Origin: Carex sylvatica | Taxonomy: Eukaryota > Streptophyta > Magnoliopsida > Poales > Cyperaceae | NCBI GenBank assembly: GCA_964058845.1 | Contig: CAXKVR010000208.1 | Span: forward strand, 1 to 25,100 | DNA: 25,100 nucleotides | Direction: 5' to 3' | Part shown: piece by piece, positions 1-8,158 of the stretch | How positions within the stretch are numbered: position 1 is the first letter of the stretch | How the letters are laid out: every line of letters begins with the position of its first letter | Made by a program: the position numbers and the translations under genes | The notes under the pieces: model-generated | What the model was told of the DNA's origin: nothing | Database searches by the model: none | What the model saw: only the letters and a program-made list of their open reading frames with translations

Positions 1-2
1 AG

Positions 3-454
3 GTGGTCTACAACATGAGAAAAATCATGAATTACCGTTCTAACATTAATCTTGTGTACAACATAGAGGCCACAAACGAACCCAAACTAGATGAAGAACA
101 ACCACCTCAAGTAGAAGAGCCAATGACATAAGAAGACAAAAAACTCAAGATTGAAATACGTAAATTCTTAAAAGAACAAGCAAAGGCAAAAGATAGAAAG
201 AAACCAACGATTCTATACTGACTCGTGGCTAGGGTGAAGGAGAAAGAAGAACACAAATTCATGGAGTCTCAAGCTGCTTCCATTCATAGGTTGTCTAGTC
301 AACCTCACTGTCTATATTTCAAAGAAAAAAGAAACACTTACTTGATAGTTTAGACATACCTGAATCCAGCTCTCAAGAGTTCTAATACTGGAGAAGAGAA
401 TTTCTCTACCAACCTAGAACCGAACTTTGATACTCGCCACCCGGCATCCACTAC
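3..454 (+). pseudogene. Decayed open frame, probably retroelement-derived
   Basis: One reading frame (codons starting at position 3) gives a continuous charged, Lys/Glu-rich protein-like sequence, broken by stop codons at 129-131 (TAA), 219-221 (TGA) and 351-353 (TAG). The start lies left of the window. I recognise no domain. Its position directly upstream of Athila-like sequence suggests it belongs to the same decayed Ty3/gypsy-type element, but that is inference from neighbourhood only. Confidence 0.3.
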
Positions 455-805
455 GTGCCTAAAGATGTCAGCCACATTCCCATTGGTTGCTTCTATCCAA
501 GTTACAAGGTCCAATTGGCAATCAAGATCATTCAAGGGTTCCGAAGAGAGTTAAATGATATGATAAGGAAGATGGAGGACATAGACGAATCATTCAATCC
601 AGAACACCTTAAAGATCTAGAATTAACATTCCATCTGAGACATCTCATAATCCGCAAACAGAAAGAACCAAGTTCTATTAAGACCTCTACGGGTGATAAA
701 GAAGATGAAGAGGAAGACAAAACTTACAGCACAACCAAGGACTCCATGATCGTAACAAGCAGCAATGCCTGTAAATTGCTGCAAGATCAAACTGAAGAAA
801 ATTAA
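455..805 (+). CDS. Short unidentified ORF in retroelement debris
   Basis: This is a 116-codon open frame. It has a hydrophobic/basic first third, a central segment rich in Glu, Asp and Lys, and a Ser/Thr-rich tail. No signal peptide, membrane segment or known motif is apparent. It lies between a frame with three stops and an Athila-like fragment, so it is more likely a surviving piece of an old retroelement reading frame than a cellular gene. The first ATG was taken only because it opens the frame; the true start is unknown. Confidence 0.22.
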   Translation: MPKDVSHIPIGCFYPSYKVQLAIKIIQGFRRELNDMIRKMEDIDESFNPEHLKDLELTFHLRHLIIRKQKEPSSIKTSTGDKEDEEEDKTYSTTKDSMIVTSSNACKLLQDQTEEN

Positions 806-1311
806 TAAGAGAAAGTCAAGCTAAATACTATAAACAAGCGCTTATTGGGAGGCACACATGGTTACTAATCTAACATGCATGAGGAGTTTTTGGAGAAGTT
901 AAGTCAGAAAATTTGAAGACAGTAATGGGAATTTTCTCTCTGTTATGGTTCATAGGGTTCCATACGGATCCAGCATGCACTCCAGTGTAGAAACCAGAAG
1001 ACCAAGTACCGGTTACAGACTGTATGGTCCCATATGGACCGTATCTAAATACAAAAAAACTGTATTCCAATTTTTGCATTGCAAAAACTAAAATTTGAAT
1101 TCTATCGAACAATAACCGCCCACTACTCCACTTCTTACACTCCCATGGCATCCTTACATCTTTTATAAACCTTTCCACCCAAATTTGCATTGAAGAAGTA
1201 GAAATTTCAGAAACTTTCCATAAATTCGCACTGCCAGAGCAAAATTTCCACTAAGTACAGTCGGTACTAGGTCCATATCACCCCAGATGGACCGTAACCA
1301 AGCACAAAAAA
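806..1311. other. Non-coding stretch with a repeated GGACC-containing motif
   Basis: No convincing gene is present. Two related segments about 253 bp apart share the core ATGGACCGTA (1034-1043 and 1287-1296) followed by an A-rich run. Each is preceded by a GGTCC half-site, so each is weakly palindromic. The plus strand leads directly into the Athila-like ORF, so this may be an internal untranslated segment of that element. Confidence 0.3.
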
Positions 1312-2049
1312 TTGGTAGTAATGGTAGGAAGCAACCCAAATCACTCCATTCCTCCAATTTCTGATGAGAGAAGACTCCTGAGGACCATGGGGATCCAGTT
1401 TGCAAACAAAGAGTTGTATCATTGCGTGAAAAAGATGATTGATCGAACCGTAGGCCACAACAAGGCAATGTGTGTGAGCACAATGAAGGCTCTTGGATGT
1501 TTCGACTATGTGAGGGCGTCTCTCAACAACATAAACCTTTGGGATCTTGCATCTAATCGCAAGAATGTGAGATCATTTGATAGACCAACAATTGAGTTCC
1601 TCTCAATCTTGCAATTGAATGGCAACATGATCAAGTACCGTCTCTACAACCACCAATATGAGATCACCATGGAGCAATTTTGCACCACTCTATCAATCCC
1701 TCCTAATGGTGAGAAGGAGATCGACACGCGCACAAAGAGCATGATTTATTGGGAGAATATTGCAATGGACAAAAGGAAGGTTTACCGAAAAGATTCATGC
1801 CTCATCACAAGCATTGAATTAAGATATATTCACATCATACTTTCAAATTCAATCTTTCTAATAGGTGAAGATAACACGGAGGTTAAAGAGAGAGACATCT
1901 ACCTTATGAGATGCATGAAGAACCACCAACATCAACCACATCTTGGCTATCACATCCTTAACCATCCTCGCACACTACCACAATATGGGCCTAGGAGGAG
2001 AGAAGGAAGTATTCGGATAGCCTCGTCTCAACATGAATTTCCTCGTTAA
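1312..2049 (+). pseudogene. Athila ORF1-like retrotransposon protein fragment
   Basis: A 245-residue open frame resembles the plant 'retrotransposon ORF-1' proteins of Athila-type Ty3/gypsy elements. The most telling part is around residues 90-130, where a Pro-Thr-x-Glu-Phe-Leu-Ser motif is followed by an Arg-Leu-Tyr strand and a segment like the conserved Phe-x-x-x-Leu-x-Ile-Pro. I recognised this by family pattern, not by a search. From about 1990 the DNA matches a different repeat (also at 13752 onward), so the last ~17-20 codons are read-through into unrelated sequence and the retroelement is truncated there. No LTR, reverse transcriptase or integrase accompanies it. The chosen start is just the first start-like codon; the frame may have begun earlier. 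Confidence 0.45.
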
Positions 2050-2205
2050 CAACGGACACATTCTTGCAACCTTCAACACTTGAATAGAGTTGCTGAATTT
2101 TGAGTATTCGGTAATTGATGATTTAATTTGAGTAGGTCTTGGATCTCTGATCTAAAGTTTATTCATACAAAAATTGTTGTGATAGGTTAATTAATATGTT
2201 GCATC
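1990..2205 (+). repeat. Low-copy repeat, copy A (left part)
   Basis: This segment matches 13752-13953 closely and 12467-12581 and 14751-14835 in part. Shared landmarks are the AGGAGAGAAGGAAGTATT start, the TTGAATAGAGTTGCTGAATT motif, 'CTTGGATCTCTGATCTAAA' and the final TTAATTAATATGTTGCATC. Copy A is split after GCATC by the LTR retrotransposon at 2206-5010 and resumes at 5011. The nature of the repeat unit is unknown. Confidence 0.8.
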
Positions 2206-2540
2206 TGTTGAATGTAATCCAAATCATGAACCAGGTCAGCAAGGCGCATAGGTGCTGCAGTTTTTCAGAAGTTACGGTTTTAGGTATAGGTCTATTTTTA
2301 GTTAAGAATTAGGTGTAAACTGTGCTCTGTTTTAGACGTGTGCAGGGATAGTTATAGCTGCCATGGGCTAAATATGGCAGCTTTGGTTAGTGGGTGCTAA
2401 ATTTAGATGTTCTAGATTTAGATTAATGTTTAGCTATAAATTGAGATGTACTTTGTATCCGAATTAAGGAAGCAATAGAAGTTAAATTTCAGCAGCAAAT
2501 TTCTTCTCTGTATTGTTGTATACTTCAGAAATTTCCAACA
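2206..2540 (+). repeat. 5' LTR of copia-type element
   Basis: Starts TGTTGAATG and ends TTCCAACA. It is aligned base for base with 4676-5010 without gaps and with 7 substitutions (4 transitions, 3 transversions). It contains a TATA-like CTATAAATT at 2434-2442, about 100 bp before the LTR end. Confidence 0.95.
2434..2442 (+). promoter_or_regulatory. LTR TATA box
   Basis: CTATAAATT lies in the 3' third of the LTR, where a retrotransposon U3 promoter is expected. The same box is present in the 3' LTR at about 4904-4912, so the downstream copy could drive flanking sequence. Confidence 0.55.
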
Positions 2541-2543
2541 AAT

Positions 2544-2557
2544 TGGTATCAGAGCCA
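2544..2557 (+). other. Primer-binding site, initiator-methionine tRNA type
   Basis: TGGTATCAGAGCCA begins three bases after the 5' LTR. It is the standard plant copia primer-binding site, complementary to the 3' end of initiator tRNA-Met, and starts minus-strand DNA synthesis. Confidence 0.92.
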
Positions 2558-2585
2558 AAGGTTAGAGATCAGGGCAGATCCTACC

Positions 2586-4721
2586 ATGGCAGAGAACATG
2601 AGCGTTTCGAATCCATCGATTCCGCTGTTCAAGGGAGACAACTATGAGTTTTGGAGCATCAAGATACGAACTTTGCTTAAGTCGCAAGGTCTATGGGAAT
2701 TGGTGGAGACGGGAGCACCAGGCACAGATCCCACACCAGCAGAAACAGCGAAGCGAGATGCGAAGGCGTTGTTATTCATTCAACAAGCCGTTGTTGACAC
2801 GGTGTTCACAAAAATCATAGCAGCGGCATCAGCAAAGGAGGCATGGACAACCCTGAAAACTGCATTCCAGGGAAATTCGAAAGTTCGCGAGATAAGGCTA
2901 CAAGGCTTGAGAAGAGAGTTTGAGACGTTGGACATGAATCAAGGCGAATCTGTTCAAACATTTCTCACAAGAGTCACATCCACCGTCAACCAAATCAAGA
3001 GTTGTGGCGAAGATATCATAGAAAAAATCGTGGTTATGAAGGTACTCCGCAGCCTTACAACAAAATTCAACCATGTCGTGGCAGCAATCGAAGAGTCCAA
3101 GGACCTGTCCACATACTCTTTCGACGAGTTGATGGGATCACTGCAGGTCCATGAAGTTCGTCTCAACCGATCAGAAGTGAAGGACGACACCAAAGCTTTC
3201 TATACCAACGGTGATTCCTCAAGAAGCCAACAGCAAGGCAGAGGTCTAGGCCAAGGTAACAACAGAGGTCGTGGAAGAGACACGAGCAGCGGAGACAACC
3301 GTCAACAACAACAAACAACAAAGAAGGATATTGAGTGCTATTATTGCCACAAGTTCGGTCACATCAAGGCAGATTGCTACAAGAAGAAGAGGGAAGACGA
3401 ACAAGGCAAGCAAGGCGTTGAATGCCACTATTGTCACATAATCGGCCATGTGCAGGCTGATTGCTACAAGAAGAAGCATGAGGAAGAGCAAGCCAATGTT
3501 GTAGAGGAAAATGAGCAACCATCACTCTTCATGGCACACACCGAAAGAAAGATTGATGCAAGCAGCAAGAGCACAGTAGGAGTGCATATAAAAGAAAATG
3601 GTGGCAGCAGTCCAGGAAGTGGCAAAATCATGGTGAGTAAAAATATTTTGTTTGATGAAAAAGCCCTCAAGGTGGAGAATCTAGGGCTCAATCGTCAGAG
3701 GCCATTGAAGCTGGTGTACAACCATGATATACGACTAGCTCAGATGCCAGAAAAATATAGTTTCAAGGTGTTGAGAGATATTGTGACAAAGATTTTACCT
3801 TCATTAAAATCTGTGCTGATCAAGTACAAGGATTCTGATGGGGATCTGGTTACCATTACTGATACACAAGTGCTGAGGATGACAAAATCATGTTTCGACC
3901 AGCCTGTACAGAAGGTGGCAGAGAAAGAAGAAAAGAGACTTTTCTTGATGAGAATACATATTGTAGAAGTCAATCCTGAGCAAGAGCCTACAATCACAGA
4001 GGAGGAAGATCATGTAGTCGAAAAAAAAGAAGAGTTTGAAAAAAGAAGGAATATTGATAAGAAGAGAGAAGTAAGGATTCTAGCACCGGATGGCAGTAGA
4101 TTGACTCCAGACCTGTTAACCCAAGCAGAGGTAATCATGGAAAGAGGAGGTGACATGCCAAGTCAAGTGTCTGATTCCTTTGGAAATGGAAGAGGTTTTT
4201 TGGAGATGAAAAGTATTAAGGGAGATATTTTGAAAAAGGTGATCACAGAAGATACTGTTATCAAGCAAGAGAAGGTAATTGTCAAGGTTGGTGAAAGTTC
4301 AAAGAAGCAAGCAACTGTGGCATTATCAACCTCTGAGGCAGAATATTCAGCAGTCAGTTCAGCGGCATGGCAAGCAGTTTCGTTGAGACGTATACTTGCT
4401 GATTTTGAGCAGGAACAGCAGAAGCCTACAGTGATATTCTGTGACAACCAATCAGCGATAGCAATGAGCAAAAATCTAGTGTTTCATAGTCGTACTAAGC
4501 ATATTGATACAAAGCAACACTTCATCCGAGAGTTGGTTGTGCAAAAGGAAATTGAATTGGAGTATGTTAATACGAATGAACAAGTTGCAGATATCATGAC
4601 CAAGGCTCTTGCAAGAGAGAAGTTTGTTTGGTGTCGAAGAATGATGGATGTAAATGACTTTGGATTAAGGGGGAGTGTTGAATGTAATCCAAATCATGAA
4701 CCAGGTCAGCAAGGCGCATAG
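2586..4721 (+). CDS. Chimeric gag / PB1-like / RNase H polyprotein of the LTR element
   Basis: Intact 711-codon ORF starting 45 bp after the 5' LTR, at an ATG in good context. Residues ~1-200 are a copia gag (UBN2-type), followed by a Gln/Gly/Arg-rich linker. Two CX2CX4HX4C zinc knuckles lie at residues 251-264 and 280-293. Residues ~375-468 resemble a plant PB1 (octicosapeptide) domain: an RPLKLVY opening, a YKDSDGDLVTIT acidic motif at ~414-425 and a VNPEQEP end, as in PHOX/CLMP1-type PB1-TPR proteins. Residues ~470-570 are charged and unrecognised. From residue 571 (SSKKQ) it is copia RNase H, keeping the Glu of SEAEY and the Asp of CDNQSA but lacking the first catalytic Asp segment. Protease, integrase and reverse transcriptase are absent. 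The stop lies inside the 3' LTR. It probably makes capsid-like protein only; RNase H activity is doubtful. Confidence 0.88.
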   Translation: MAENMSVSNPSIPLFKGDNYEFWSIKIRTLLKSQGLWELVETGAPGTDPTPAETAKRDAKALLFIQQAVVDTVFTKIIAAASAKEAWTTLKTAFQGNSKVREIRLQGLRREFETLDMNQGESVQTFLTRVTSTVNQIKSCGEDIIEKIVVMKVLRSLTTKFNHVVAAIEESKDLSTYSFDELMGSLQVHEVRLNRSEVKDDTKAFYTNGDSSRSQQQGRGLGQGNNRGRGRDTSSGDNRQQQQTTKKDIECYYCHKFGHIKADCYKKKREDEQGKQGVECHYCHIIGHVQADCYKKKHEEEQANVVEENEQPSLFMAHTERKIDASSKSTVGVHIKENGGSSPGSGKIMVSKNILFDEKALKVENLGLNRQRPLKLVYNHDIRLAQMPEKYSFKVLRDIVTKILPSLKSVLIKYKDSDGDLVTITDTQVLRMTKSCFDQPVQKVAEKEEKRLFLMRIHIVEVNPEQEPTITEEEDHVVEKKEEFEKRRNIDKKREVRILAPDGSRLTPDLLTQAEVIMERGGDMPSQVSDSFGNGRGFLEMKSIKGDILKKVITEDTVIKQEKVIVKVGESSKKQATVALSTSEAEYSAVSSAAWQAVSLRRILADFEQEQQKPTVIFCDNQSAIAMSKNLVFHSRTKHIDTKQHFIRELVVQKEIELEYVNTNEQVADIMTKALAREKFVWCRRMMDVNDFGLRGSVECNPNHEPGQQGA
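4667..4675 (+). other. Polypurine tract
   Basis: AAGGGGGAG directly abuts the 3' LTR start at 4676, as expected for the primer of plus-strand synthesis. It also lies inside the coding frame of the chimeric ORF. Confidence 0.9.
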
Positions 4722-5010
4722 GTGCTGCAGTTTTCCAGAAGTTATGATTTTAGGTATAGGTCTATTTTTAGTTAAGAATTAGGTGTAAACTGTGCTCTGT
4801 TTTAGACGTGTGCAGGGATAGTTATAGCTGTCATGGGCTAAATATGGCAGCTTTGGTTAGTGGGTGCTAAATTTAGATGTTCTAGATTTAGATTAATGTT
4901 TAGCTATAAATTGAGATGTACTTTGTATCCGAATTAAGGAAGCAATAGAAGTTAAATTTCAGCTGCAAATTTCTTCTCTCTATTGTTGTATCCTTCAGAA
5001 ATTTCCAACA
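4676..5010 (+). repeat. 3' LTR of copia-type element
   Basis: Same length as the 5' LTR (335 bp), with 7 substitutions between them. It ends CAACA and is followed by the target duplication GCATC. The last 15 sense codons and the stop of the element's ORF lie inside it. Confidence 0.95.
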
Positions 5011-5588
5011 GCATCACATTACAATGTGCATGCAACTCTTCCGAGAGCATTGAAATAAAGACCTGATCAAATAAATTTATTTTTTATTAAGAAAGATAGA
5101 GGCGATTAAGTCCTGTGCGATCCACACCTAAAATACTTTATTAGTGTGAATGAATTGTTGAGATGGGCGCCATTGATCTCGGCACTTGTGCGAAGGGCTT
5201 TGAAAAACCATTAGTTATTTGATAATGACATTCAAGCGTCTTGGACGTTTACAGAGCTGGTATATATAGTTTTCTACTCATTTCTCTGTCCGATTCGTAT
5301 TATAATCCATATCTTGTTTAATTATCAGATCTCCAATTGGAGTTGAGCCAATTAATCAATCATGTGCATCAAGCATGACATGAGTAATTAATGGTAGTGT
5401 GTCCATGGTGATAAATGGTAAATTAATGATGAAGAAATTTAGAAAGGTGTATCTATTTTATAGAATTGTTAAACGTCATCTTTGACTGCCATATGAGAAG
5501 AAGAGCGTGAAATTTTGCCAACCAAAAAGAAAAATAAATTATCATCCATTCAAAATTAAAGATCAAAACCTAACACAAGCACCTATAT
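5011..5588 (+). repeat. Low-copy repeat, copy A (right part)
   Basis: Resumes the repeat interrupted by the LTR element. It aligns with 13949-14515 at roughly 94% by eye, with small indels (for example 7 bp missing near 14402 in copy B). The match stops abruptly around 5588, where copia reverse-transcriptase sequence begins. No coding potential is apparent. A TATATATAG run (about 5262) and an AT-rich composition are the only notable features. Confidence 0.8.
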
Positions 5589-6240
5589 CGTAGCACGGTT
5601 GGGGAACTTCAATATGCCACCATTACACATCTCAATATTGCCTATGTCGTAAATAAAGCATTCCAATTTATGCAATCTCCAACTGAGGACCATTGGAATG
5701 TTGTTAAGTGCATTTTGAGGTATCTAAAAGGCACAATCAATCATGGCATTAACATTGACAAAAGATCCTGTCTTCAATTACATGCCTACACGGACTTAGA
5801 TTTGACTGGATGTCCCGATGATAGGCGTTCAACCTTGGGATTTTGTGTATTTTTAGGCCAAAACCTCCTCTCTTGGAGCTCCAAAAAGCAACACACCGTG
5901 TCTTGTTCTAGCACTGAAGCCGAATTATCGTAGTATGGCTATTGCATGTATGGAGCTCATATGGATTCAACATCTCCTTCAAGAACTTTGGGTTCCTCTC
6001 TCTTCACCACCGGTTTTATGGTGTGACAACATCGGGGCTACATTCTTAGCTTCGAACCCGATTTTTCATGCAAGGACGAAACATATTGAAATTGATTTTC
6101 ATTTCATTCGTGAAAATGTTATATCTCTAAAGAGCTCACTGTCCAATTCATTTGTTCAAAGGATATGCTGGCCGACATTTTCACCAAGGCATTACTAGCT
6201 CCATGCCTTGAGTTACTGCGCAACAAGCTTCACATAGCTT
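5589..6240 (+). pseudogene. Copia RT/RNase H remnant, frameshifted
   Basis: From 5589 the frame encodes the end of a copia reverse transcriptase (LQYATIT, then HWNVVKCILRYLKG). RNase H follows, with YTDLDLTG carrying the first Asp, SWSSKKQ and STEAE. An extra T around 5925-5926 shifts the frame and produces a TAG at 5931. The next frame continues with [16 protein letters not shown] and [13 protein letters not shown] second frame change near 6130 precedes the [12 protein letters not shown] end. Gag, protease, integrase and most of the reverse transcriptase are missing, so this is a dead 5'-truncated copy. It is clearly different in sequence from the element at 2206-5010. Confidence 0.88.
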
Positions 6241-6257
6241 CATCTCTATGCTTTGCT

Positions 6258-6282
6258 GGGGGGGGGGGGGGGGGGGGGGGGG
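6258..6282 (+). repeat. Run of 25 G (expanded polypurine tract)
   Basis: Twenty-five consecutive G follow the RNase H remnant where a copia polypurine tract is expected, immediately before the LTR-like segment. The length is probably variable between individuals and hard to sequence accurately. On the minus strand it reads as a meaningless proline run. Confidence 0.85.
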
Positions 6283-6480
6283 TAATAACAGATTACGATT
6301 AGGATTAGTTAATCCTTGTGTAACAGAATTAGTTGAGATGGTTAGTGATAACCACTGTTGTATTAGAGATGATGTAATGAGCCTATATAAGGCAGTGTAA
6401 CAGAGCTGTAAAAGAATCAAGAAATAAAGATTCATTTCTAGTCTTTCTATTCTTCAATTATCTTCTTACAATTCTATCAA
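6283..6480 (+). repeat. Probable 3' LTR of the copia remnant
   Basis: About 198 bp follow the G run and end near CTATCA. They contain a TATA-type CCTATATAAGG at about 6382-6392 and an AATAAA at about 6423. This order fits a short copia LTR with promoter and polyadenylation signal. No second LTR is in the window, so the exact ends are uncertain and the initial TG is not clear. Confidence 0.55.
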
Positions 6481-7024
6481 AGAGGTTTATTACGCCACAT
6501 ACTCCAGAAACAAATATGACCTATATACATAAAAATAATATAAAAACTTAAAAAGTACATATTTTTTAAAATAAAATTTTGACTTAGACGGAGAGGCAAA
6601 AAAAATCACGACGTGATCAAATCCATCAAGGCACAATCATCATACCATATCATGGCATGCGGTCACATGGCATGACTTGTATGTCACGTGTTTCCTAAAC
6701 CAAAAATGATATGCCACGTCACATTACTTGAATCGGCTTTGACACATCACGACACAATACATGATCATAGCTACAAGAATTTGGTTTATCCATAAGGGTA
6801 AAAACTGCTTATTGCCGAGATATAAGCTGATATAAATCATTATTTTCGAAAGTATCACTATAACTAACAGAAGTGTCTGCCAAAATATCGGTACTATTTA
6901 AGTTGAAATAAAATATTATTTCCGAAGATATCGCTATTACTGACCGAAATACACTCGAAAATACCAATGCTATTATTCTATTTTTACATATAAAACAGAT
7001 TCACATATAGGGATTAAAATCTGC
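6481..7024. other. Gene-less AT-rich stretch
   Basis: No gene is seen. There are several ATGGCATG/CATGGCATG and CACGTG-like words between about 6645 and 6720. A weak direct repeat is also present: a segment around 6836-6880 resembles 6907-6952, both with TTATTT-CGAA followed by a TATC-CTAT motif. Neither is long enough to classify. Confidence 0.3.
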
Positions 7025-7183
7025 AGCACCCTCCTATTCTTCGATTTGAACTGTTCAAAGTCGATCAAATGGCTTGAATTACTTTTTTATTTTATATAAA
7101 TATAATTTATTAAAACGAATTAGAAGTAATTGAAGCCGTTCGATCGATTTTGAACGGTTTGAATTAAAGAATAGGAGGGTGCT
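7025..7183. mobile_element. Hairpin MITE-like element, 159 bp
   Basis: The left arm 7025-7083 and right arm 7125-7183 are inverted repeats, about 80% or more identical by eye, sharing AGCACCCTCCTATTCTT at the outer ends and separated by a 41-nt AT-rich loop. Outer ends with perfect identity and no coding capacity fit a miniature inverted-repeat element. No clear target duplication was seen, so the superfamily is open. Confidence 0.75.
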
Positions 7184-7748
7184 CCTTTTCTCAAGAATAG
7201 AAGCAAATTTGAATCCCACATATAGATACCAGACACTTTACAGCAAAAAGACGTCACATCACTTCACAGTTGAATGCGTAATTATATATATTCGTTTGAT
7301 ATTGATCAGACAGATAACTTGTTTGATACTGATCATGAAAGAAAACAATACTACAAAACTAGAAAAAAATAAGAACAATAATCGACGCAAACATATATAA
7401 TGTTAAGTAGAAATATTATATTGAAACTAATTTTATTATTCACTTCAAATTAATTTTACAACTATACTTCTACTATTCAATATTTCCTACACTTTCAATT
7501 TACTATCACTCTTAGAAGAGAAATTGTTTGATTTGTTTAATGCCATCTTGCATCCCAACTAACCTATTTATAATTGTTCTAAGAAGGCTAAGAAAATATC
7601 TAGAGTTAGAAATATTTCTTGTTATCTCTAGAAATATTTTACAAGATATTTTGTCGGTTGTTTCTAGAAATCTTGAATATAGTTAAGTAGAGACGTTGAT
7701 CATAGGCCTTCGACATATAATATCAGAAGCAGAGACGCAAACATATTA
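7184..7748. other. Gene-less AT-rich stretch
   Basis: No supported gene is present. A 73-codon open frame starting at 7179 is low-complexity Lys/Asn/Ile sequence starting inside the MITE arm and is judged spurious. A cluster of TCTAGAAATAT-type words lies around 7600-7680, without obvious periodicity. Confidence 0.3.
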
Positions 7749-7763
7749 TATCTTGTTATTATT
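7749..7763. repeat. LINE target-site duplication, A-tail side
   Basis: TATCTTGTTATTATT, identical to 8159-8173; the flanking bases on both sides differ, so the duplication is exactly 15 bp. Confidence 0.88.
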
Positions 7764-8158
7764 ATTTTTTTGATAAATTAGGTAGAGACTACCTAATACT
7801 TATTACAAGCCACTCAACCATACAAAAACATGCATGTCACCTACACAACTAAAGAAACAAAATTCATCCCTGTTACATGCTATACATGCTAACCTATGTC
7901 TTCTCTACCTTTCCCGCCTCCACAATATTGCTTGCATAGGTTGGCCTCCTCTCTTATCCTCATGACCAGCACCTCTGGTGGTATTGTATTCTCCCTTAAT
8001 ATTCTGTTGTTTCTCTACCTCCACAGATACCACAATCCTGCCATGAAAACCGCCCTTCTTCTAGCTCCTACCTGTTGAGTACATCTAGCTGCTTTCATCT
8101 CAAAACTGTACCATATCCTCCAACGCATCACATTCAACAAAGTTGGGGGTGTGCGATT
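7764..8158 (-). mobile_element. 5'-truncated LINE (L1-type) insertion
   Basis: Read on the minus strand, 395 bp begin with a frame giving WRIWYSF, then LWYLWR-stop-RNNRI and a REEANL segment. This is the pattern at the C-terminal end of plant L1 reverse-transcriptase ORFs (zf-RVT region). A short untranslated part and an A-rich tail (TCAAAAAAAT) follow. The insertion is bounded by a perfect 15-bp duplication, TATCTTGTTATTATT, at 7749-7763 and 8159-8173. This is the hallmark of target-primed reverse transcription. An in-frame TAG after LWR and further stops show it is dead. Confidence 0.85.

Larger units (their letters stand above)
2206..5010 (+). mobile_element. Non-autonomous copia-type LTR retrotransposon carrying a captured PB1-like segment
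   Basis: The 2805-bp element is complete. It has 335-bp LTRs (2206-2540 and 4676-5010) that begin TGTTG and end CAACA, and a 5-bp target duplication GCATC (2201-2205 and 5011-5015). An initiator-Met-type primer-binding site follows the 5' LTR and a purine tract precedes the 3' LTR. The LTRs differ at 7 of 335 positions (about 2%), so insertion was fairly recent. The internal 2135 bp hold a single ORF with gag, a PB1-like insert and partial RNase H. Protease, integrase and reverse transcriptase are missing, so mobility would need proteins from a related copia element. The uninterrupted target is seen in paralogous repeats at 13949-13953 and 14831-14835. Confidence 0.95.

Noticed and set aside
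3246..3518. Minus-strand hydrophobic open frame inside the gag gene
   Set aside because: It is the shadow of the Gln/Lys-rich zinc-knuckle region; hydrophobicity arises from complementing Lys/Gln/Asn codons.
2586..4721. Treating the 711-codon ORF as a host gene containing a PB1 domain
   Set aside because: It lies wholly between matching LTRs with primer-binding site and polypurine tract, begins with copia gag and ends with copia RNase H.
6181..6435. Minus-strand open frame with a long proline run
   Set aside because: The prolines are only the complement of the 25-G tract, and the frame lies across copia remnant and LTR sequence.
7896..8078. Plus-strand 60-codon frame
   Set aside because: It lies in the LINE fragment, whose coding strand is minus and shows the recognisable reverse-transcriptase C-terminal pattern.
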